Shown: positions 1-12,529, counted from the first letter of the stretch. The stretch is 64,000 nucleotides of DNA from Dryococelus australis (GCA_029891345.1 CM056993.1:110355123-110419122), one strand, 5' to 3'. Notes: a model not told the origin generated them from the sequence alone. Translations and numbers: made by a program.

Positions 1-213
1 TTGCCTTAACTTGTTAGTATAATTTTAGTAGTCTTGCATTATTAATTGTATTATTTTATTTTAAATTTGTTGTACTGTAATAGTATTTGTATGTAACATA
101 ATCTATATAGCTGCATTTGTATCATCTAAGTTGAATATGTATTGACAAATCCTATATTCAGATAACTAAATGTTCACCACTGGATGCACAAAATAAATAA
201 AATAAAATAAAAT
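1..213 (+). repeat. Possible non-LTR retroposon 3' tail
   Basis: AT-rich stretch ending in an AAATA/AAAAT run near 190-213. A tail of this kind usually marks the 3' end of a LINE or SINE read on the plus strand. No coding part is seen because the window starts here. The family cannot be named, and a plain AT-rich spacer is the alternative. Confidence 0.3.
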
Positions 214-589
214 ATTACGGCCACGTATCTAGCTATTGAATGGCCATCAATTGTCTCTAATGTAAATTCTTTACCTGTCGGGTTCCCGAAGGCTGAGTTC
301 TATTGCGTTTACGGCGGCCGGAACCCCATCTGCTGGTCCATCTTGTCCGTTCGTCTGCTTGGTGAGGTAAGACAAATTAGCCTCGAGCTCCACTCTTCTC
401 CGGCGTTAAATACCAGGGTCGTTTACAAATAATTCCGTTTGTTTGCAAACTGCTCCTGCAGCTCGTGCTCTGTTTGTCGCGGCGGCGCTCCGCTTCTGTG
501 ATCTCGCTCTCTTTAGAAGTGTGCTGGTGTGTTCACGCAAGCGCGAAAGTAATGGCTTGTCCACACTGCAACAGCTTGTCAGGGTATAA
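214..589. other. Spacer, no gene seen
   Basis: Mixed-composition sequence. The open frames are short and look accidental. A moderately GC-rich patch lies at about 270-560, next to the transposase remnant, and could be its 5' flank. Confidence 0.4.
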
Positions 590-905
590 AAAAAAGTCCT
601 TCTATTCACAGTGAAGTCCAAGAAATTATTGGCAACGCAATTGCGTTTTTTCATAACGAGAAAGTTCCTGAAAGACATACTTATACGATTGAAAATTCCA
701 TGCAGCGAGCAGCATCTGCAACAGGCATATCGGTGGCGAAATATGTAAAATACATAAGGAGATGAGTGCATCAAAACTAACAAATAAAAAAGTTTGTACA
801 CCAGGGAAAAAAGAAATACATCTAACAGAAAAATTGTTTGGGATGACTTTGATTTGTGCCATTACTGTCTGTGCTACAAAAATGGTTCAAGGTAAACAAT
901 ATTAA
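590..905 (+). pseudogene. DDE transposase N-terminal remnant
   Basis: The frame starting at 601 reads SEVQEIIGNAIAFF, then a helix-turn-helix-like stretch containing AASATGIS, and stops at 732. A second frame carries on with KKVCTPGKK and then CAITVCATKMVQ. The TPGKK motif followed by an aromatic/acidic DDF-like segment matches the N-terminal part of the larger transposase at 31478-32894, where TPGKKRA precedes VDDFDRCVI. So this is an N-terminal fragment of the same DNA-transposon family. It has at least one frameshift plus stops and lacks the DDE catalytic region. Assignment rests on these short shared motifs and their order. Confidence 0.55.
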
Positions 906-2450
906 GATCCGACCAGAATAAAGCGTTTACAGGCGAGGCTATAAACAGTATTTCAGAAAAAGACTGGAAATCAGCTGTGTCTCACGTGTAAAAAGAGAAG
1001 AAGCAAAATACTGGGAAAACGATCGTTGCTTGGAATAAGAAATAGGAAAGTTTGTAATAAGCATAGGCGGTGACAGCGATAGTGACAGTGGAAGCTATAG
1101 TTGACACGATGCCAATACATCAGTGGTAGTAACTGCAGTAATGGTGTACTTTCAGGAGTCAAACTTGCATAGGAAATAGTTTGTTTTAAACGACTGTGAT
1201 TTGATTAACAGTAAGAATTTGAAGTTTGACTGATGTATGTAGTTATGCGTAACACGATATGCATGTTTTCAAGGCGTCTTATTATGTTAAACAATTCGCA
1301 GTTTTGGGAGACGGATTCCACGCAACATTTCTGGACAGGTATGCCTTTATTAATATCATCTTTCTTGTGGTAACAGTTTCAGTCATGTTTCTGTAGTTCC
1401 AGTTATGCTTCTATCGATTATTTTAGCCTTAATAAACCTTTGTATCATTTTCAGGAAGAGTTTTAAGTCGTATTGGCAAGCATGGCAGTTTATGCACTTT
1501 AAAACAGTATAATTTAAAAATATAACTTGGTTACAAGGGCTACAAAATAAAGATTGTATATATTTTGAACGTAATTTATTGTTAATGCAAGACAATTTTT
1601 ACTGTGAATAATTTTTGCAGGTCCGTCAAATGAATTCAAAATAAGGTCTACTGTGCATATGATTAATGCTTCTTTAGATTTGCAGCTTGTCCTCTTTCGT
1701 ATTTATTGCTTAACACCAGGCATATTATCCTGTCACTCTAACAACTCTATCTTTATTCACTAAAAATTTCAAATAATATTTTCATATAGGAATATTCTAT
1801 TCGCCTCGGATACGCATAGTAACAAGTGTCACTGTGGTGTATCTGTATACTCGGGGAACATTAAACCATTGAAACCTCGTATGCCATGATAAAGAATGGG
1901 GAAATCACACTACTGTTTTTGACGTTCCCGAATGTGTCGCAGGCGATCCGTAGTAGTTTGTACTGAGTGTACCTGTCTTCCCCGCCACGTGTCGCGCGAG
2001 GAGGGGAATAGCTGCACCTTCCCCTCACGGGAACGTTATTAAGTTGGTCGCACAATAGTAAGAGCAAACGAAATTATTTGGGAAATTTGTATAATTACTT
2101 GAGTGTTGGAGAGATTGGTATTGTTGGAAGAGAAAAAAGGACTTACTTTGATGTTTACATTAAACAAGAATCAACACCGAATGGCAATGTTCCAGGCCAC
2201 ACCTATAATTCACCTTAACTGCCTGACAGCACCTCTACAACTTGCAGACCAACAGTTTAATGGATGTGAACAGTTACATAATTCTTGTCCACGTCTCACA
2301 AAAACTGTACCACTGAGTCTAGTCCGTGACACGTACATTTACAAGTTTCTAGCATCCTTATAAATGAAAAGCAGGCTAGCCACATAAGCACCGAGATAAC
2401 ATTATATGTTTAAACCACTTAGCTTATTTTAAATATAATTTTCAAATTTA
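906..2450. other. Spacer, no gene seen
   Basis: Only short open frames without family motifs. The minus-strand frame at 1861-2067 crosses a small GC-rich patch (about 1970-2035). No repeat shared with the rest of the window was noticed. Confidence 0.4.
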
Positions 2451-2711
2451 CACGGATGAGTGAATGTGTGAAGAGATTTGGACGGCTCTTAATATCGAGG
2501 TCTTGAGAGCCGATGAGGATGATCGATGTATGAAGCGGCGCCGGAATGAAGGGGCGGGGGAAACGGGAAATTCCCGAGAAAACCAGCCGACCAACAGCAT
2601 CGTCCGGCACGAATCCCACATGTGAAAATCCGAAGTGACCCGGCCGGGGATTGAACTCGGATCGCCTTGTTGGGAGGCGAGCAGGCTAACCGGTCAGCCA
2701 CCATGGCTCCT
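2451..2711 (-). repeat. tRNA-derived SINE (family S1)
   Basis: On the minus strand it begins with a tRNA-like head: an A-box-like GGTGGCTGACCGG and a B-box-like GTTCAATCCCC. The family core follows, including a counterpart of GGGAATCGTGCCGG and TCTCGGGGATCTCCC, with the usual tail that mentions CTCTCAAGACC and TTCACAC. It is close to full length at about 260 bp. The head resembles class II (Leu/Ser-type) tRNA. No clear target duplication was seen. Confidence 0.85.
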
Positions 2712-3988
2712 TTCTCGGATAAGGATCCCCTGAGCTCACGTCTGACTATTTAATTGAAGTATTTGCACCATTAAGCTACCCCATTTCAAAACATCGCACT
2801 CCACCATTGCGTTTCTCTCTATCCGAGAATTGTTTTCCAACACTTTTGAGTGCTTTTGGTTAAATTTCGGTATGCTTCTTGTTCGGGGGAACTCATGCGG
2901 CGGAGTGCATAATTTGCTTCTAGACTCATACATTAATTCACTCCTAACCCTGAGTGAGACGATCATTGTATTGTAGCATGGGACTATATACTCCTACTAA
3001 TTTATATTCCTCTTGAACTAAACGTAGGTTGAGTTACTACTTATTTTGGTATAGCCGTTCCCCACATTTCGGAATGGATTATGCGCCAGTTCAATCTTCA
3101 AGTTGCAGACCATTTCATTTTCTCACACTGGGAGTACTCTAGTCTAAACTACTATTACGTTTTACTTGGAAATACAGTATTTTAAAATTCAGCTCTCCAG
3201 GTCTCTGCTATTTTTATGATGAATAATATGGTGGGGAATAACATTTATATTTTCATATTCTGCGAACAGCTGCTTCCTGTTTGAATTTAGAATTATAACT
3301 GGCGGGACACCGCTAACATAACAGGGAAATATTGGCCAACGGCCATCGACCTCTGCAAGAGGCCAGCACGCTAGAAGAATTATTTCCAGCCAATAGGTTG
3401 TAAATAAATAATTTTTCGGGTGTCTGTAAATTTATATGCCTACATTTATTTTTTAATATATATGTATGATATATAGACGTATATTTTGGGGGACACCCAT
3501 ATAGCTTTGGGATTATCATTTTCGACCCGCATCTGAAAATATCGAAACTTTATGAGAATCCGTGTGGGATGTAATGACTGAGTAACCACCCTCGTAATTT
3601 AAAAAAATCCTGAGTAGTTAAAAACTTATCTTTAATTTAAAATTTTTGAATTTCGTTTCATCCAACCCCCCTCCCTGCTGTTCTAATCCCCAACTTCCTC
3701 ATCCCCCAAGTCCACTCGTATGTTTTAGTTGCCTAAAAGTTATAAACTACCATGAGAAAACTTATCAAGGTAAACGGAGAACTATTTTAAATATATCCCT
3801 TTCCAAAAACAAATAAACTATAGCAATAAACTATACCAACGTAGACTGTTAAAATGTCCCGTGGAAAGTTTTGAGGGGAGTAAAATAATTGTGCCCTGTT
3901 TGAAAGATCTGCAATGGTAAATTAGTTTCTTCAAGGTATTCCAGTAGTTTTCATTTTCTGAACTCCACTCATCACACAGGGTCCAATT
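2712..3988. other. Spacer, no gene seen
   Basis: AT-rich sequence with a C-rich patch near 3665-3710. No protein motifs and no copies of the main repeat families. Confidence 0.4.
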
Positions 3989-4248
3989 GGGCCACGGTTG
4001 TGTAGTGGTTAGACTACTCGCCTCCCATCGAGGCGAACCGGGTTTGATTTCTGGCGGGATCGCCCCCGAATTTTCGCATGTGGGAATCGTGCCTGACGAT
4101 GCCGCTGGTCCGCGGGTTTTCTCGGGGATCTCCCGTTTTCCACGCCTTCGCATTCCGGCGTGGCTCCATACTCGCCTCGCTTTACCCTCATCCGCTCTCA
4201 AGATGTCAATGTTAAAAACCGCCCAAATATCTTCACTCGCTCATTTTA
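3989..4248 (+). repeat. tRNA-derived SINE (family S1)
   Basis: Nearly full-length copy. The tRNA-like head (GTGTAGTGGTTAGACTACTC, then GGGTTTGATTTC) is followed by the conserved core TTTTCGCATGTGGGAATCGT and TTCTCGGGGATCTCCC, then the tail ending CTTCACTCGCTCATT. The open frames crossing it on both strands are not genes. Confidence 0.88.
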
Positions 4249-4431
4249 GGAAGAGTAATGAACAACTAGTAAATTTACTACACGGTTGTAGCAGTGATAT
4301 TTTTTTTTCAGGACTCTATAAACGAGAATTCCAGCCTGAAATTTTCTGTTTTAATAAGAGAAGATATCAAAGGCAAGCTTCTTATCAGTGAAACAATGAA
4401 ACACATGCATTTCTCATAGAAACATCTTGTG

Positions 4432-4659
4432 CAGGCTGTTCACGATTAAGTGAGCACTTTTGAAGCCCTGGCTACTTTTTTCTTTAGGCCAATTTATATC
4501 CTTCCTCCTCTTGTAGATGTAAACACTCCCATGTGAGTAATAAACATAGAGTATACATTCCACCATACTCAAAACCAAAAGTCCGAGGTGACATTGAAAT
4601 ATACTTATTGGTTGGGTGAGACTGCCTCAAAAAGTGCTCACTTTACCGTGAACAGCCTA
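4432..4659 (+). mobile_element. MITE family A, short variant (~228 bp)
   Basis: Begins GGCTGTTCACGATTAAGTGA and ends with its inverted counterpart AGTGCTCACTTTACCGTG plus AACAGCCTA, followed by TA. Only the ~30 bp ends match family A. The interior differs from the common ~420 bp form, so this is an internally deleted or rearranged variant. The left TA duplication is mutated. Confidence 0.8.
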
Positions 4660-5220
4660 TAAACAATAATGAGAACGTGAGAAACCTATAAATTAACCTT
4701 CACCAACCAGGCTGAAACACCGCAAGTAACGGCACAACAGGAAAATTGAATAATGTGAATGTATTACTAAATATTGTGTTTCTTCTAGCTGATCGGAATT
4801 GATAAAAAAAAATAAGGAACTGCTGGTGATGTAAAACCAAAAAATTTACACAATGCACCACGGTAATAAAAAAAAATAAGAAATGATGTCTGGAAGGAAA
4901 TGGTAAGTTTCATCGTACACTCTATTCCGAACTGTCCTTTATTTGGCAGATCATGAGAGTAATCGAACGTTGATCAACACTGAAAAATCTGGTATTTGTG
5001 AATGAGACAGCAGTATTATAATTTTGCTTACTATAGCACAAGGCACAGAACAAGGATCAAGGATTGACCTTGACCTCGGCCACCAGTCGTTTTGGAATTG
5101 TGACCTTACCCTGTCGTAACCTTGATTTCCCAGTCATCTACTAAGTACACTAAACCCAAAAATTCCAAGAACATTAACGACATTAAAGTTATATATAATA
5201 ATAATTATTATTATTATTGC
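4660..5220. other. Spacer, no gene seen
   Basis: AT-rich sequence with small A runs near 4805 and 4867 and an ATT/ATA run near 5195-5217. No coding or repeat assignment. Confidence 0.4.
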
Positions 5221-5414
5221 AAACAAGATATTTTAATAAAAATTAATTATATTTTTAGTTAAAATATTTTATCAAAACTTTTTCGATATTAAAAAATTAA
5301 AACTGCTTTCTATATATAAACAAGATATTTAATTTTAATAAACATTAATTATATTTTTAGTTAAAATATTTTATTAAAACTTTTTCGATATTAAAAATTA
5401 ATACCTGCTTTCTA
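5221..5414 (+). repeat. Tandem duplication, two ~97 bp units
   Basis: Unit 1 (5221-5317) and unit 2 (5318-5414) both run from AAACAAGATATTT through TTAGTTAAAATATTTTAT and CTTTTTCGATATTAAAAA to CTGCTTTCTA. They differ by a few substitutions and small indels, so the duplication is not brand new. No gene lies in it. Confidence 0.85.
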
Positions 5415-6929
5415 AGTGTCCTGGTTTTGATCGTTATATACAATTTTACTCTTAATTCCGTTCCTGTAGAGGCATGCCCTTCTCTTTGGTTGTTGGTAGT
5501 ACCACAGCCAATAGGCAACGGGCACGTACCATATGTCACTATCGGTTAATTTGTCAGCCTTGGTAATATACCGCATTATTTATTCTATCTTTAATGACAA
5601 TTTTCCTTGGACTGCATAACATTTAGTAAGCGTACTTTCATTACATTTAATACACATATAAATATCTGTTACCATAACTGCTTTTATAAAAGTAATTTTT
5701 AAACACTTTTGGAACAAATTTCATAATTTTTCCTAATAAAGTTGTGATGATACGAATATGTAACAAACGCTATCACCACCCTGCTATTCAGTAAAGTAAG
5801 ACTATTCACTTTAATTTAATTATTTTAATAGTAATATTATTAATTAAAGAATAATTTAATTGGCAGCTCAATATATACTCTCTTATTAATTTATACAGGG
5901 CTCATCTTATATTTAAAATAAGTCAGACCCTATCTCAATCATATCATGGGTTCTCAAAACAAAAAGATTTTGAAACGATTGGATAAAAATTATAAATGAT
6001 TTTTGTCAGACATAATGCTCTTCACGATGAATGAGAAACAAACTGGAATAAATAATTTCTTCAATATCTCGAAATTTCAGCTGAGCTTTTTACATTCAAT
6101 AGCCGAACACCCATCCGTAACATCACTAGAAAAATCCAAAGATAACACATAGCACACAGTCCATTCTCTACAGTGCCTCTCCATGAAGGTGACGATCCAC
6201 ACGTAGTCGATCTTCAGCTGCATCATTTTCCAAGTAGACTGGACTTACACAGCTGTGTCTCTCATAGCCAATGGTTAGGACCGTAATTATAATTTATGCT
6301 TTCACTTATCTTCTTAAATGTAACACTCACAACAAGGAGGCGCCCTTAAAGTATTACTTAAGACAGTTTATTATATTGTAATAAACTCTCACTTGTACTT
6401 ATACAAAATTCTCTCGGACAAAAGTCAAGGAAATATATTTATTCCCATGGTAATACTTTGCAGTTTTATTCAACATGATACATTGGCAGATTCGGCATGT
6501 CGGGTAACATTTCTTCTGTGAATCATATACTAACTGAGACAGCTTACTCATGCTTGGCCCAGAGGTATATACAACGAGTGAGGGTCAAACAGACAATTTT
6601 ATTTTCATGAAACCTCTTCCAAGATCATACTTAATGCATAGCACCCAACATATTGAGAGGGCCAACATAATGGTGGGCCAGACAAAAAAATGTTAGCATT
6701 ACGAAGCCTCATTCCTGGGCATTCTTAATTCACATCATCAGACCGATGATATTGGCAACATGACATATCACACAAGAGTGGACAACAATACCAAGTCACA
6801 ACCAGTGTTGGTTATAACTGCTCCACATGAAGGGCAGTAAATTTGTCACTACTACAAGCGGAGTGCATTCACCATGAAGTACAAGCACAGTACATGGCAA
6901 AATAAACTTCACGCCACCAGTCCCGTAGT
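5415..6929. other. Spacer, may contain an LTR of the neighbouring fossil
   Basis: No host gene is supported. The right part lies downstream, on the minus strand, of the pol-like fossil at 6930-7530, so its 3' end and LTR would be expected here. A possible LTR boundary lies near 6318 and a polyadenylation-like AATAAA on the minus strand near 6380, but the LTR could not be delimited. Confidence 0.3.
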
Positions 6930-7530
6930 TGCTTCCACGTCGAATCGCGACCACTTCCATTTATTCAGCATTATTTGGTAGCTCAGAAGCGGCGAGTTTA
7001 TAATATCTTCGTAAGTGAATGACATTGAATTTACCAATGATTTCATCGCGATCTACCAGTGAAAACTCGATGAAGTTGATGTTAATAATGCTTGACACTC
7101 TATATGGGCCTCTATATAATGCGAGCGATTTCCTTGTAACGAACTCAGATTGATTACTGATATTATGCGCACCTACTAAGCTCCCCCGGTCTGCAAATTG
7201 TGTTGCTTCATCGCCTTGTTTGCTCTTCTACGGGTATCAGCAGCATGATATAATCGCTGTTTCACCAATTGTCGAATTTCTTGTGATCCTTTCTCGTGGT
7301 CGGCCTCTCCAATGTTTTTATTGTCGTGTTCCGGTTTTTCAATGGGGTGGGAAATCGGCAAACGTGACGGCACTCCATAAAAGGTTTCAAATGGAATCTT
7401 GGCCAGTGGAAAAGTGTATGGCGCACGCTATAAAAATTATCTCTCATTCTCGCGCAACAAAATTGTAAAACTGTTACGGCATATAACTGGCTCCGATTAT
7501 TCTTGCGACCTTTTTGAAGTACCACTGGTC
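6930..7530 (-). mobile_element. Ty3/gypsy-like pol fossil (integrase C-terminal region)
   Basis: Minus-strand frames carry a pattern typical of the end of an LTR-retrotransposon pol: a stretch like the integrase tail rich in R/K/Q (RQLVKQRLYHAADTRRRANK), then the basic segment with YRGPYRV that often precedes the pol end. The element is old and broken, with several breaks over about 600 bp. No gag or intact LTR was delimited. Family assignment is by motif style only; another retroelement class remains possible. Confidence 0.5.
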
Positions 7531-7665
7531 GACATTAGCGTGCCGTCAATAACGACCAATCCTAGTTTGGCTTGCTTTGCCTGAGTTTGCGTGGTGAGCA
7601 GTCCTACTGTCTCTGCGGCGATTTTGAATTACTGACGATTAATGAAAATGTTGGCGTGAAAGGAT

Positions 7666-7980
7666 TTAACACCGCCTCTCCGTTTCGTGTATCTTTTGCT
7701 GAAGTGCTGCCACGCTTGTAACGACGTTGGTTGTGTTCACATGTGTCATCGACGTGGATAGGGCTTCGATCACGTCCTGAATCACGACGTCGCCCTGGTG
7801 TATGTTCGTTACTAGTTTACTTACGTCGCTGTCACAGTTCATTATCACTGCCACCCGATCTGATTTGCTTCCTATTATCAGATCGGCGATTTTCGTCATT
7901 ACGCTGTCGTCTGCACCATCTACGCCAAAACTGTAAGTCTTGACGAATATTTCCGTGCAATGGTTAATCGGGATGGTCAT
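7666..7980 (-). other. Unassigned 104-codon open frame
   Basis: An open frame with even codon composition and a D/V/T-rich product. It has no signal peptide, membrane segment or motif I recognise. It lies just 5' of the gypsy-like fossil on the same strand and may belong to that fossil or be chance. No function is proposed. Confidence 0.25.
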
Positions 7981-8149
7981 TATAACGATTACCTTTCTTA
8001 GGCGAATGGCTAGGAGTGCGTTGGTACTGTAATCTAAAATGAACCTCCAAATAATTGCTACGACTTGGGTGGAAACGTTCGTTGTGTAGTTGAGCCTGAA
8101 GTAAGCCTTGTACTTTCTTAGGTTAAGTTAAGTTATGAATGTTGCTTTT

Positions 8150-8330
8150 TATTTAATTAAAAGGGTCATTTTAATTGGTTAGATCATGTTAGGTTAGGTT
8201 AGGTTTGGTTTTGAAGTTAGGTCAGGTTAAGCCATTTTAATAAGTGTATCTAGCGTAGGTAACTTCAGTCACCTTATAACATTTGACACAATATATTTAA
8301 CAAATTAGGTCATAATACACACATGTTCCA
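8150..8330 (+). repeat. Repeat family F copy 1, with GGTTAGG run
   Basis: Starts with a run of GTTAGGTTAGGTTAGGTT near 8190 and continues to a block around 8258-8320 (AACTTCAGTCACC, then ATTTGACACAATATATTTA). The same order recurs at 9385-9510. The short GGTTAGG run is common in insect DNA and is too short and too degenerate to be telomeric. Confidence 0.6.
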
Positions 8331-9384
8331 CAGAGATGGCAGTCGTAACGGAAAGTTTTCTCAGGGTCAGGGACTACTACACTTTCGAGGCTGTTATACA
8401 TTATAGAGACTAAACACGGTCCTCTACAGTAGTACTAGATATATATGGGCCGCTCATGTTGACATTATGTCGCCCACCTCGAAACTAATGGGCTGATTTT
8501 CAAAATTCAAAGTAAGTACGTTTTTCTATCCTTAAATAGCCTATTTCACCAACAAAATACAAATATTTAAATAAATTTGCAACTTCAAGCCATTTAAATT
8601 TATTATTTTTATAAGCTCTTTTACAAAAGAGCGAATTATAAAACCTATTATAAAAGAGCGAAATAGAGTGCGATTACTGTGGGCCAAACCCATTTTCCAT
8701 ATTTAAAAAAAGGTAACCGAAACCATTATTTCGAAATAATTTATTTTATTTTATGACGAAATATAATTTGCCTGATATTATAAGGAATACATCGACATCG
8801 TCAACGAACTGTGACCATGGGTATGACTTATTCCTGCAACAAATATATTCCATTAAAATTTACATTAGTAAATATTTAACGCTTTTTACAAAAAATGCCA
8901 TTTAGCATATTATTCTCATACTCAATGGTTTTAAACTATTTTATTTTACAACCAAAAAAATATGATCTCCTTCTTCCATACGAACTCTTTTTTACCAAAC
9001 AAAACAGCACATGGATTAATATTTACAACTGCATATCCATCGTTAGCTATGACGACATTATTAAATGTTGTGTAAGCAAGTATATGCTGGGGTTCAAAAT
9101 TTCCCATACTTTTAACATTAAAATAATCTGCCAATCTAGTCTGCCAAACAATAACAACTTTCAAGAAACGTTGACACTGATAGAGCTGCATTTTTTTGAA
9201 GGCTAAAATCCAATTTCTATTTTACTAATGTCATAGCCTTGTCTGTTTCATAAATATTTGTAGAATGATAGTCTTAATCAGGAAACTCAAGTATGGGGTA
9301 AGAGAATTTAATACAATTTGGCCTTCTATTACGCCCATTTATCCTGTACATCCTATTTCGCCAACTCATTTTTGAAATCTTAAA

Positions 9385-9510
9385 TTACATTAAGTTTGGA
9401 TTAGGTTAGGTTACATTATGTTACATTAGGTGGGCTTAGGTTACTACAATCACCATTATAAAATTTGACACTATATATTTACCAAATGAATGGGATACAA
9501 TCACTTTTAA
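9385..9510 (+). repeat. Repeat family F copy 2
   Basis: Has GGATTAGGTTAGGTTAC, then TTACTACAATCACC and ATTTGACACTATATATTTAC, matching copy 1 at 8150-8330 in the same orientation about 1.2 kb away. Element type is unknown. Confidence 0.55.
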
Positions 9511-11559
9511 TATTGGATTATGTTATTCCAATGTTTTTCTTAATGTTTTTCTAAATATTCACATAACAAAACCATTTCCAATAACCATTACATTATATTA
9601 CACATTGTTAAATATTGACCTACCTACTATGATATTCACATTACTTTTAAAATTAAATGCAGCCACCTGCACAGCACACAATATGACTACCTCTTGCTGC
9701 TACTTACACCAGACACCAGTCCTCAAGATCAGAATCACTACTCCTGTTTACGGTTTTATTATCATTGTGTTTATAAGCAGGAAAAGCAAGTGCAATTTAT
9801 AGTTCAATGGAGCATACAGATAAAAATGCATTAGAAGAACTAAAAATATGAAGTTTATAAATAGCTAGGAAAAAAGTGGACATAAAAAAGCGAAATGTAA
9901 CATTCCACAGCTAAAGCTGCTCATGTATCAGCATGATTAAATATTGCCATTAGAAATTATGTTAAAAAATTAGAAATCAGAATTTTAGCAATATTTTTAA
10001 TGACTAATGAATTACCAAAAATAATTTATATAAATGAATGTGTAGTTTTAAATTGAGATATTTCTTATAAACGTGGAATTCATTGAGATTTCTTTGGAAT
10101 AAATATTACTAATATATTTCATTATTATTTTCATTCGGTAGAGATATTCCATTCTAAATTAATAAATTATTTCAAAATTACAGTATAAGATTTTATGATA
10201 ATCATATTCGAAAATATGATTCTCTTATTTGCAATCATTCATAGTTAATAATTTTGGAATTATTTTCAAAAGGTTTAAAGTTTTCTAATATGATTTCTGT
10301 TTTATTAAATAACTGCAATGTCAAGGAAATAATGGTTAATTTGTTTTAATATGTGTTTCTATTTTAATAAAAATTAAAAAAAAAAAATTCTTGGTTTTAT
10401 TTCAATGAATATGTAAAAAATTCAAATGTGGAAAAACGAATTTAAAATTATCAAGAAAATTGTGATAGATATCTTTGAGAGAAAGTAAAAATGTATTATG
10501 ATAATTTTGATGATATTGTCCCGATATGATTAAATGTAGGTTAATTAGATTTCTTATAAATCTAACTAGATTAAAACTTCTTCATAAATCTAATCTAAAT
10601 AAGTAAAAAAAAAGGGCTAATTTTATTAAATTCAAAAATTGTGTTGGTTCAATATCAGATTTAAGTATTACTGTAAGTAATAAACATGTTTATATTTTAA
10701 AAATAATGTAGCATCACAATGTTAGCAACAGTAGGAAATTGTTATGCTCAAAGTGGAAATTTTATTAATTAAAAATGTTTTTTCCATTGAAATTTGAATA
10801 GCATAATTTCCTTACAAATCAACTGTTTTGATTATTATAAATAAGAGGCATTTCAGATCTAACATTTCGTCAGTATTATAAATAAAACTTTAATGACAAA
10901 TAAAAAGCCTCTTTAAAATATTTAAACTGTGCAGTGTATTCAAACAATAATAAAATATTTAATTATTTTTGTACTTTTTCATTATTATTTTTTCCCCATA
11001 ATTATAAAACCAAATTTATGTAATTCAAAACTTAGGACAAAATTTGTTTAGTTAATCGTAATACATGTTAACATCACTAAAACCATTAAAAAGTTTTTTA
11101 AATTATATCTTCTTGTCTAAGAGCACATTAAAATGTACAATATCTCTTATTATTAATTTATGTGTTTTCAGCTTGTTTAAAATAAGTTAAATCCATCAGT
11201 ATCATAACTATTTCGTGAAAAAAATTCTCACAGTATAACCTGATTTTTTTCCAAAAGAGCATCATCAAGTTTAATTAAAGAATAATTTCCAGTCGCCCAG
11301 AAGAAATTATTTTTTTTATTATTTTTACACCTATGTTCTCTTTTAAATATTATTTTCCTATTATTATTATTATAAAAATTTATAAATTTTTATTAATTCA
11401 AACTTTTTTAATAAATAAAAATATATTTTTCACTAAGGCACACATTTGATATAAATACAACTATCAACCATCAATTTAGACAACATTTATGTGTACCGAA
11501 ATTTTTTGCTCGAATATTACCAGGCAATACCTCTCCACTTTATTTTCGATACACTGTCA
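9511..11559. other. Very AT-rich gene-free stretch
   Basis: Strongly AT-rich sequence of about 2 kb with many A and T runs. No coding frame, splice pattern or repeat copy was recognised. An old degraded non-LTR or non-coding region is possible but not shown. Confidence 0.5.
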
Positions 11560-11757
11560 GGGGTTGCAGACTACTCGCTTCCTACTAAAGCGAACTACGC
11601 TCGATTCCTGGTGGCATCACCCAGCTTTTCGCATGTGGGAAATGTTGAGGACATGCGTCTTTTCTCGGGGTAGCTCCATTTTTCTCCACCCCTGCATTCC
11701 ACAGCATCCTCCATCTTCACCTCATTTTCCCTCACCGCAGACCAAAATGTCTATACT
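11560..11757 (+). repeat. tRNA-derived SINE (family S1), degraded
   Basis: Degraded plus-strand copy. Recognisable parts are GCAGACTACTCGCTTCCTAC, TTTTCGCATGTGGGAAAT, TTTTCTCGGGG and a tail ending AAAATGTCTATACTCG. The first part of the tRNA-like head is missing, and several internal deletions shorten it. Confidence 0.75.
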
Positions 11758-12093
11758 CGAATAAACTGATTTGCATTCACTAGGGACAGTGTGTTTTTCG
11801 CGAAAAGATTTCAATACCAGTTGTACTCTAAGACACTTTTGTTCATATGCACTTTCGTGTTTGGATGATTTTAAGTGTCACGTACCTCAAGTGTCTGCCC
11901 GTGAATCATGGACGCTAAGTATCGCAGTTCTTTATTACGATTGGCCCAGTCAAATAAGACCATGTCTTCTCACGTAGACACATTCGATTAATAACCAAAG
12001 GAAGTCGTGGTTGTGGACGTAGTATATTTAAGTATAGCATAGCCTTAACTATTTTCGCGAAAAACACCTGTCCCTAGCTGTCACAAGTAGGTA

Positions 12094-12515
12094 TAGACTG
12101 TTCACGGTAAAGTGAGCACTTTTGAAAGCCGTGCTACAGATCTACTTGTAAGCACGTTGTGTATTCTTCCGCCTTATGTAAAATTAACATTGCCATTGAC
12201 CTCATCACTTTATTCCTGCGTCGGTAGGATGACAGTGTGGGAATATTAGAAAAGTAAACATGTTACAAATCTGGTAATTTTTACACTTCTATGCATTAAA
12301 AAAAACAGAAAACGAAATAAATAATTTAATTTATCACAAATGGTTACCCAGCACTTCTTAATCGACGTTACGGTATGGAATTTCTTTCCCTCCCTCGTTA
12401 CCAACTTTACTGGGCGTATGTTACTCAGTGCGACTGTTAACATACATGGAGGTAGGAGCAGTGACTTTTTTATAAGGTTTATTTTAAAAGTGCTCACTTT
12501 AACGTCAACAGTCTT
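12094..12515 (+). mobile_element. MITE family A, full length
   Basis: Starts TAGACTGTTCACGGTAAAGT and ends with the inverted counterpart AAAGTGCTCACTTTAACG, then CAACAGTCTT. Flanked by TA on both sides (12092-12093 and 12516-12517), as expected for a Tc1/mariner-type target duplication. It carries the usual interior: ATTCTTCCGCCTTATG, CGTCGGTAGG and TTACCAACTTTACTGGGCG. It has no coding capacity. Confidence 0.93.
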
Positions 12516-12529
12516 TAGGTAGGTAACTG

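Noticed and set aside
2640-2705. Functional tRNA gene
   Set aside because: The A and B boxes belong to SINE heads repeated across the window; none folds as an intact isolated tRNA and all continue into the SINE body.
3818-4391. Open frames of 127 and 134 codons around 4 kb
   Set aside because: Both read through a tRNA-derived SINE; similar frames appear at other SINE copies (2489, 37185, 44587, 60994).
8190-8212. Telomeric repeat tract
   Set aside because: Only a few GGTTAGG-like units, not TTAGG arrays, and they belong to repeat family F.
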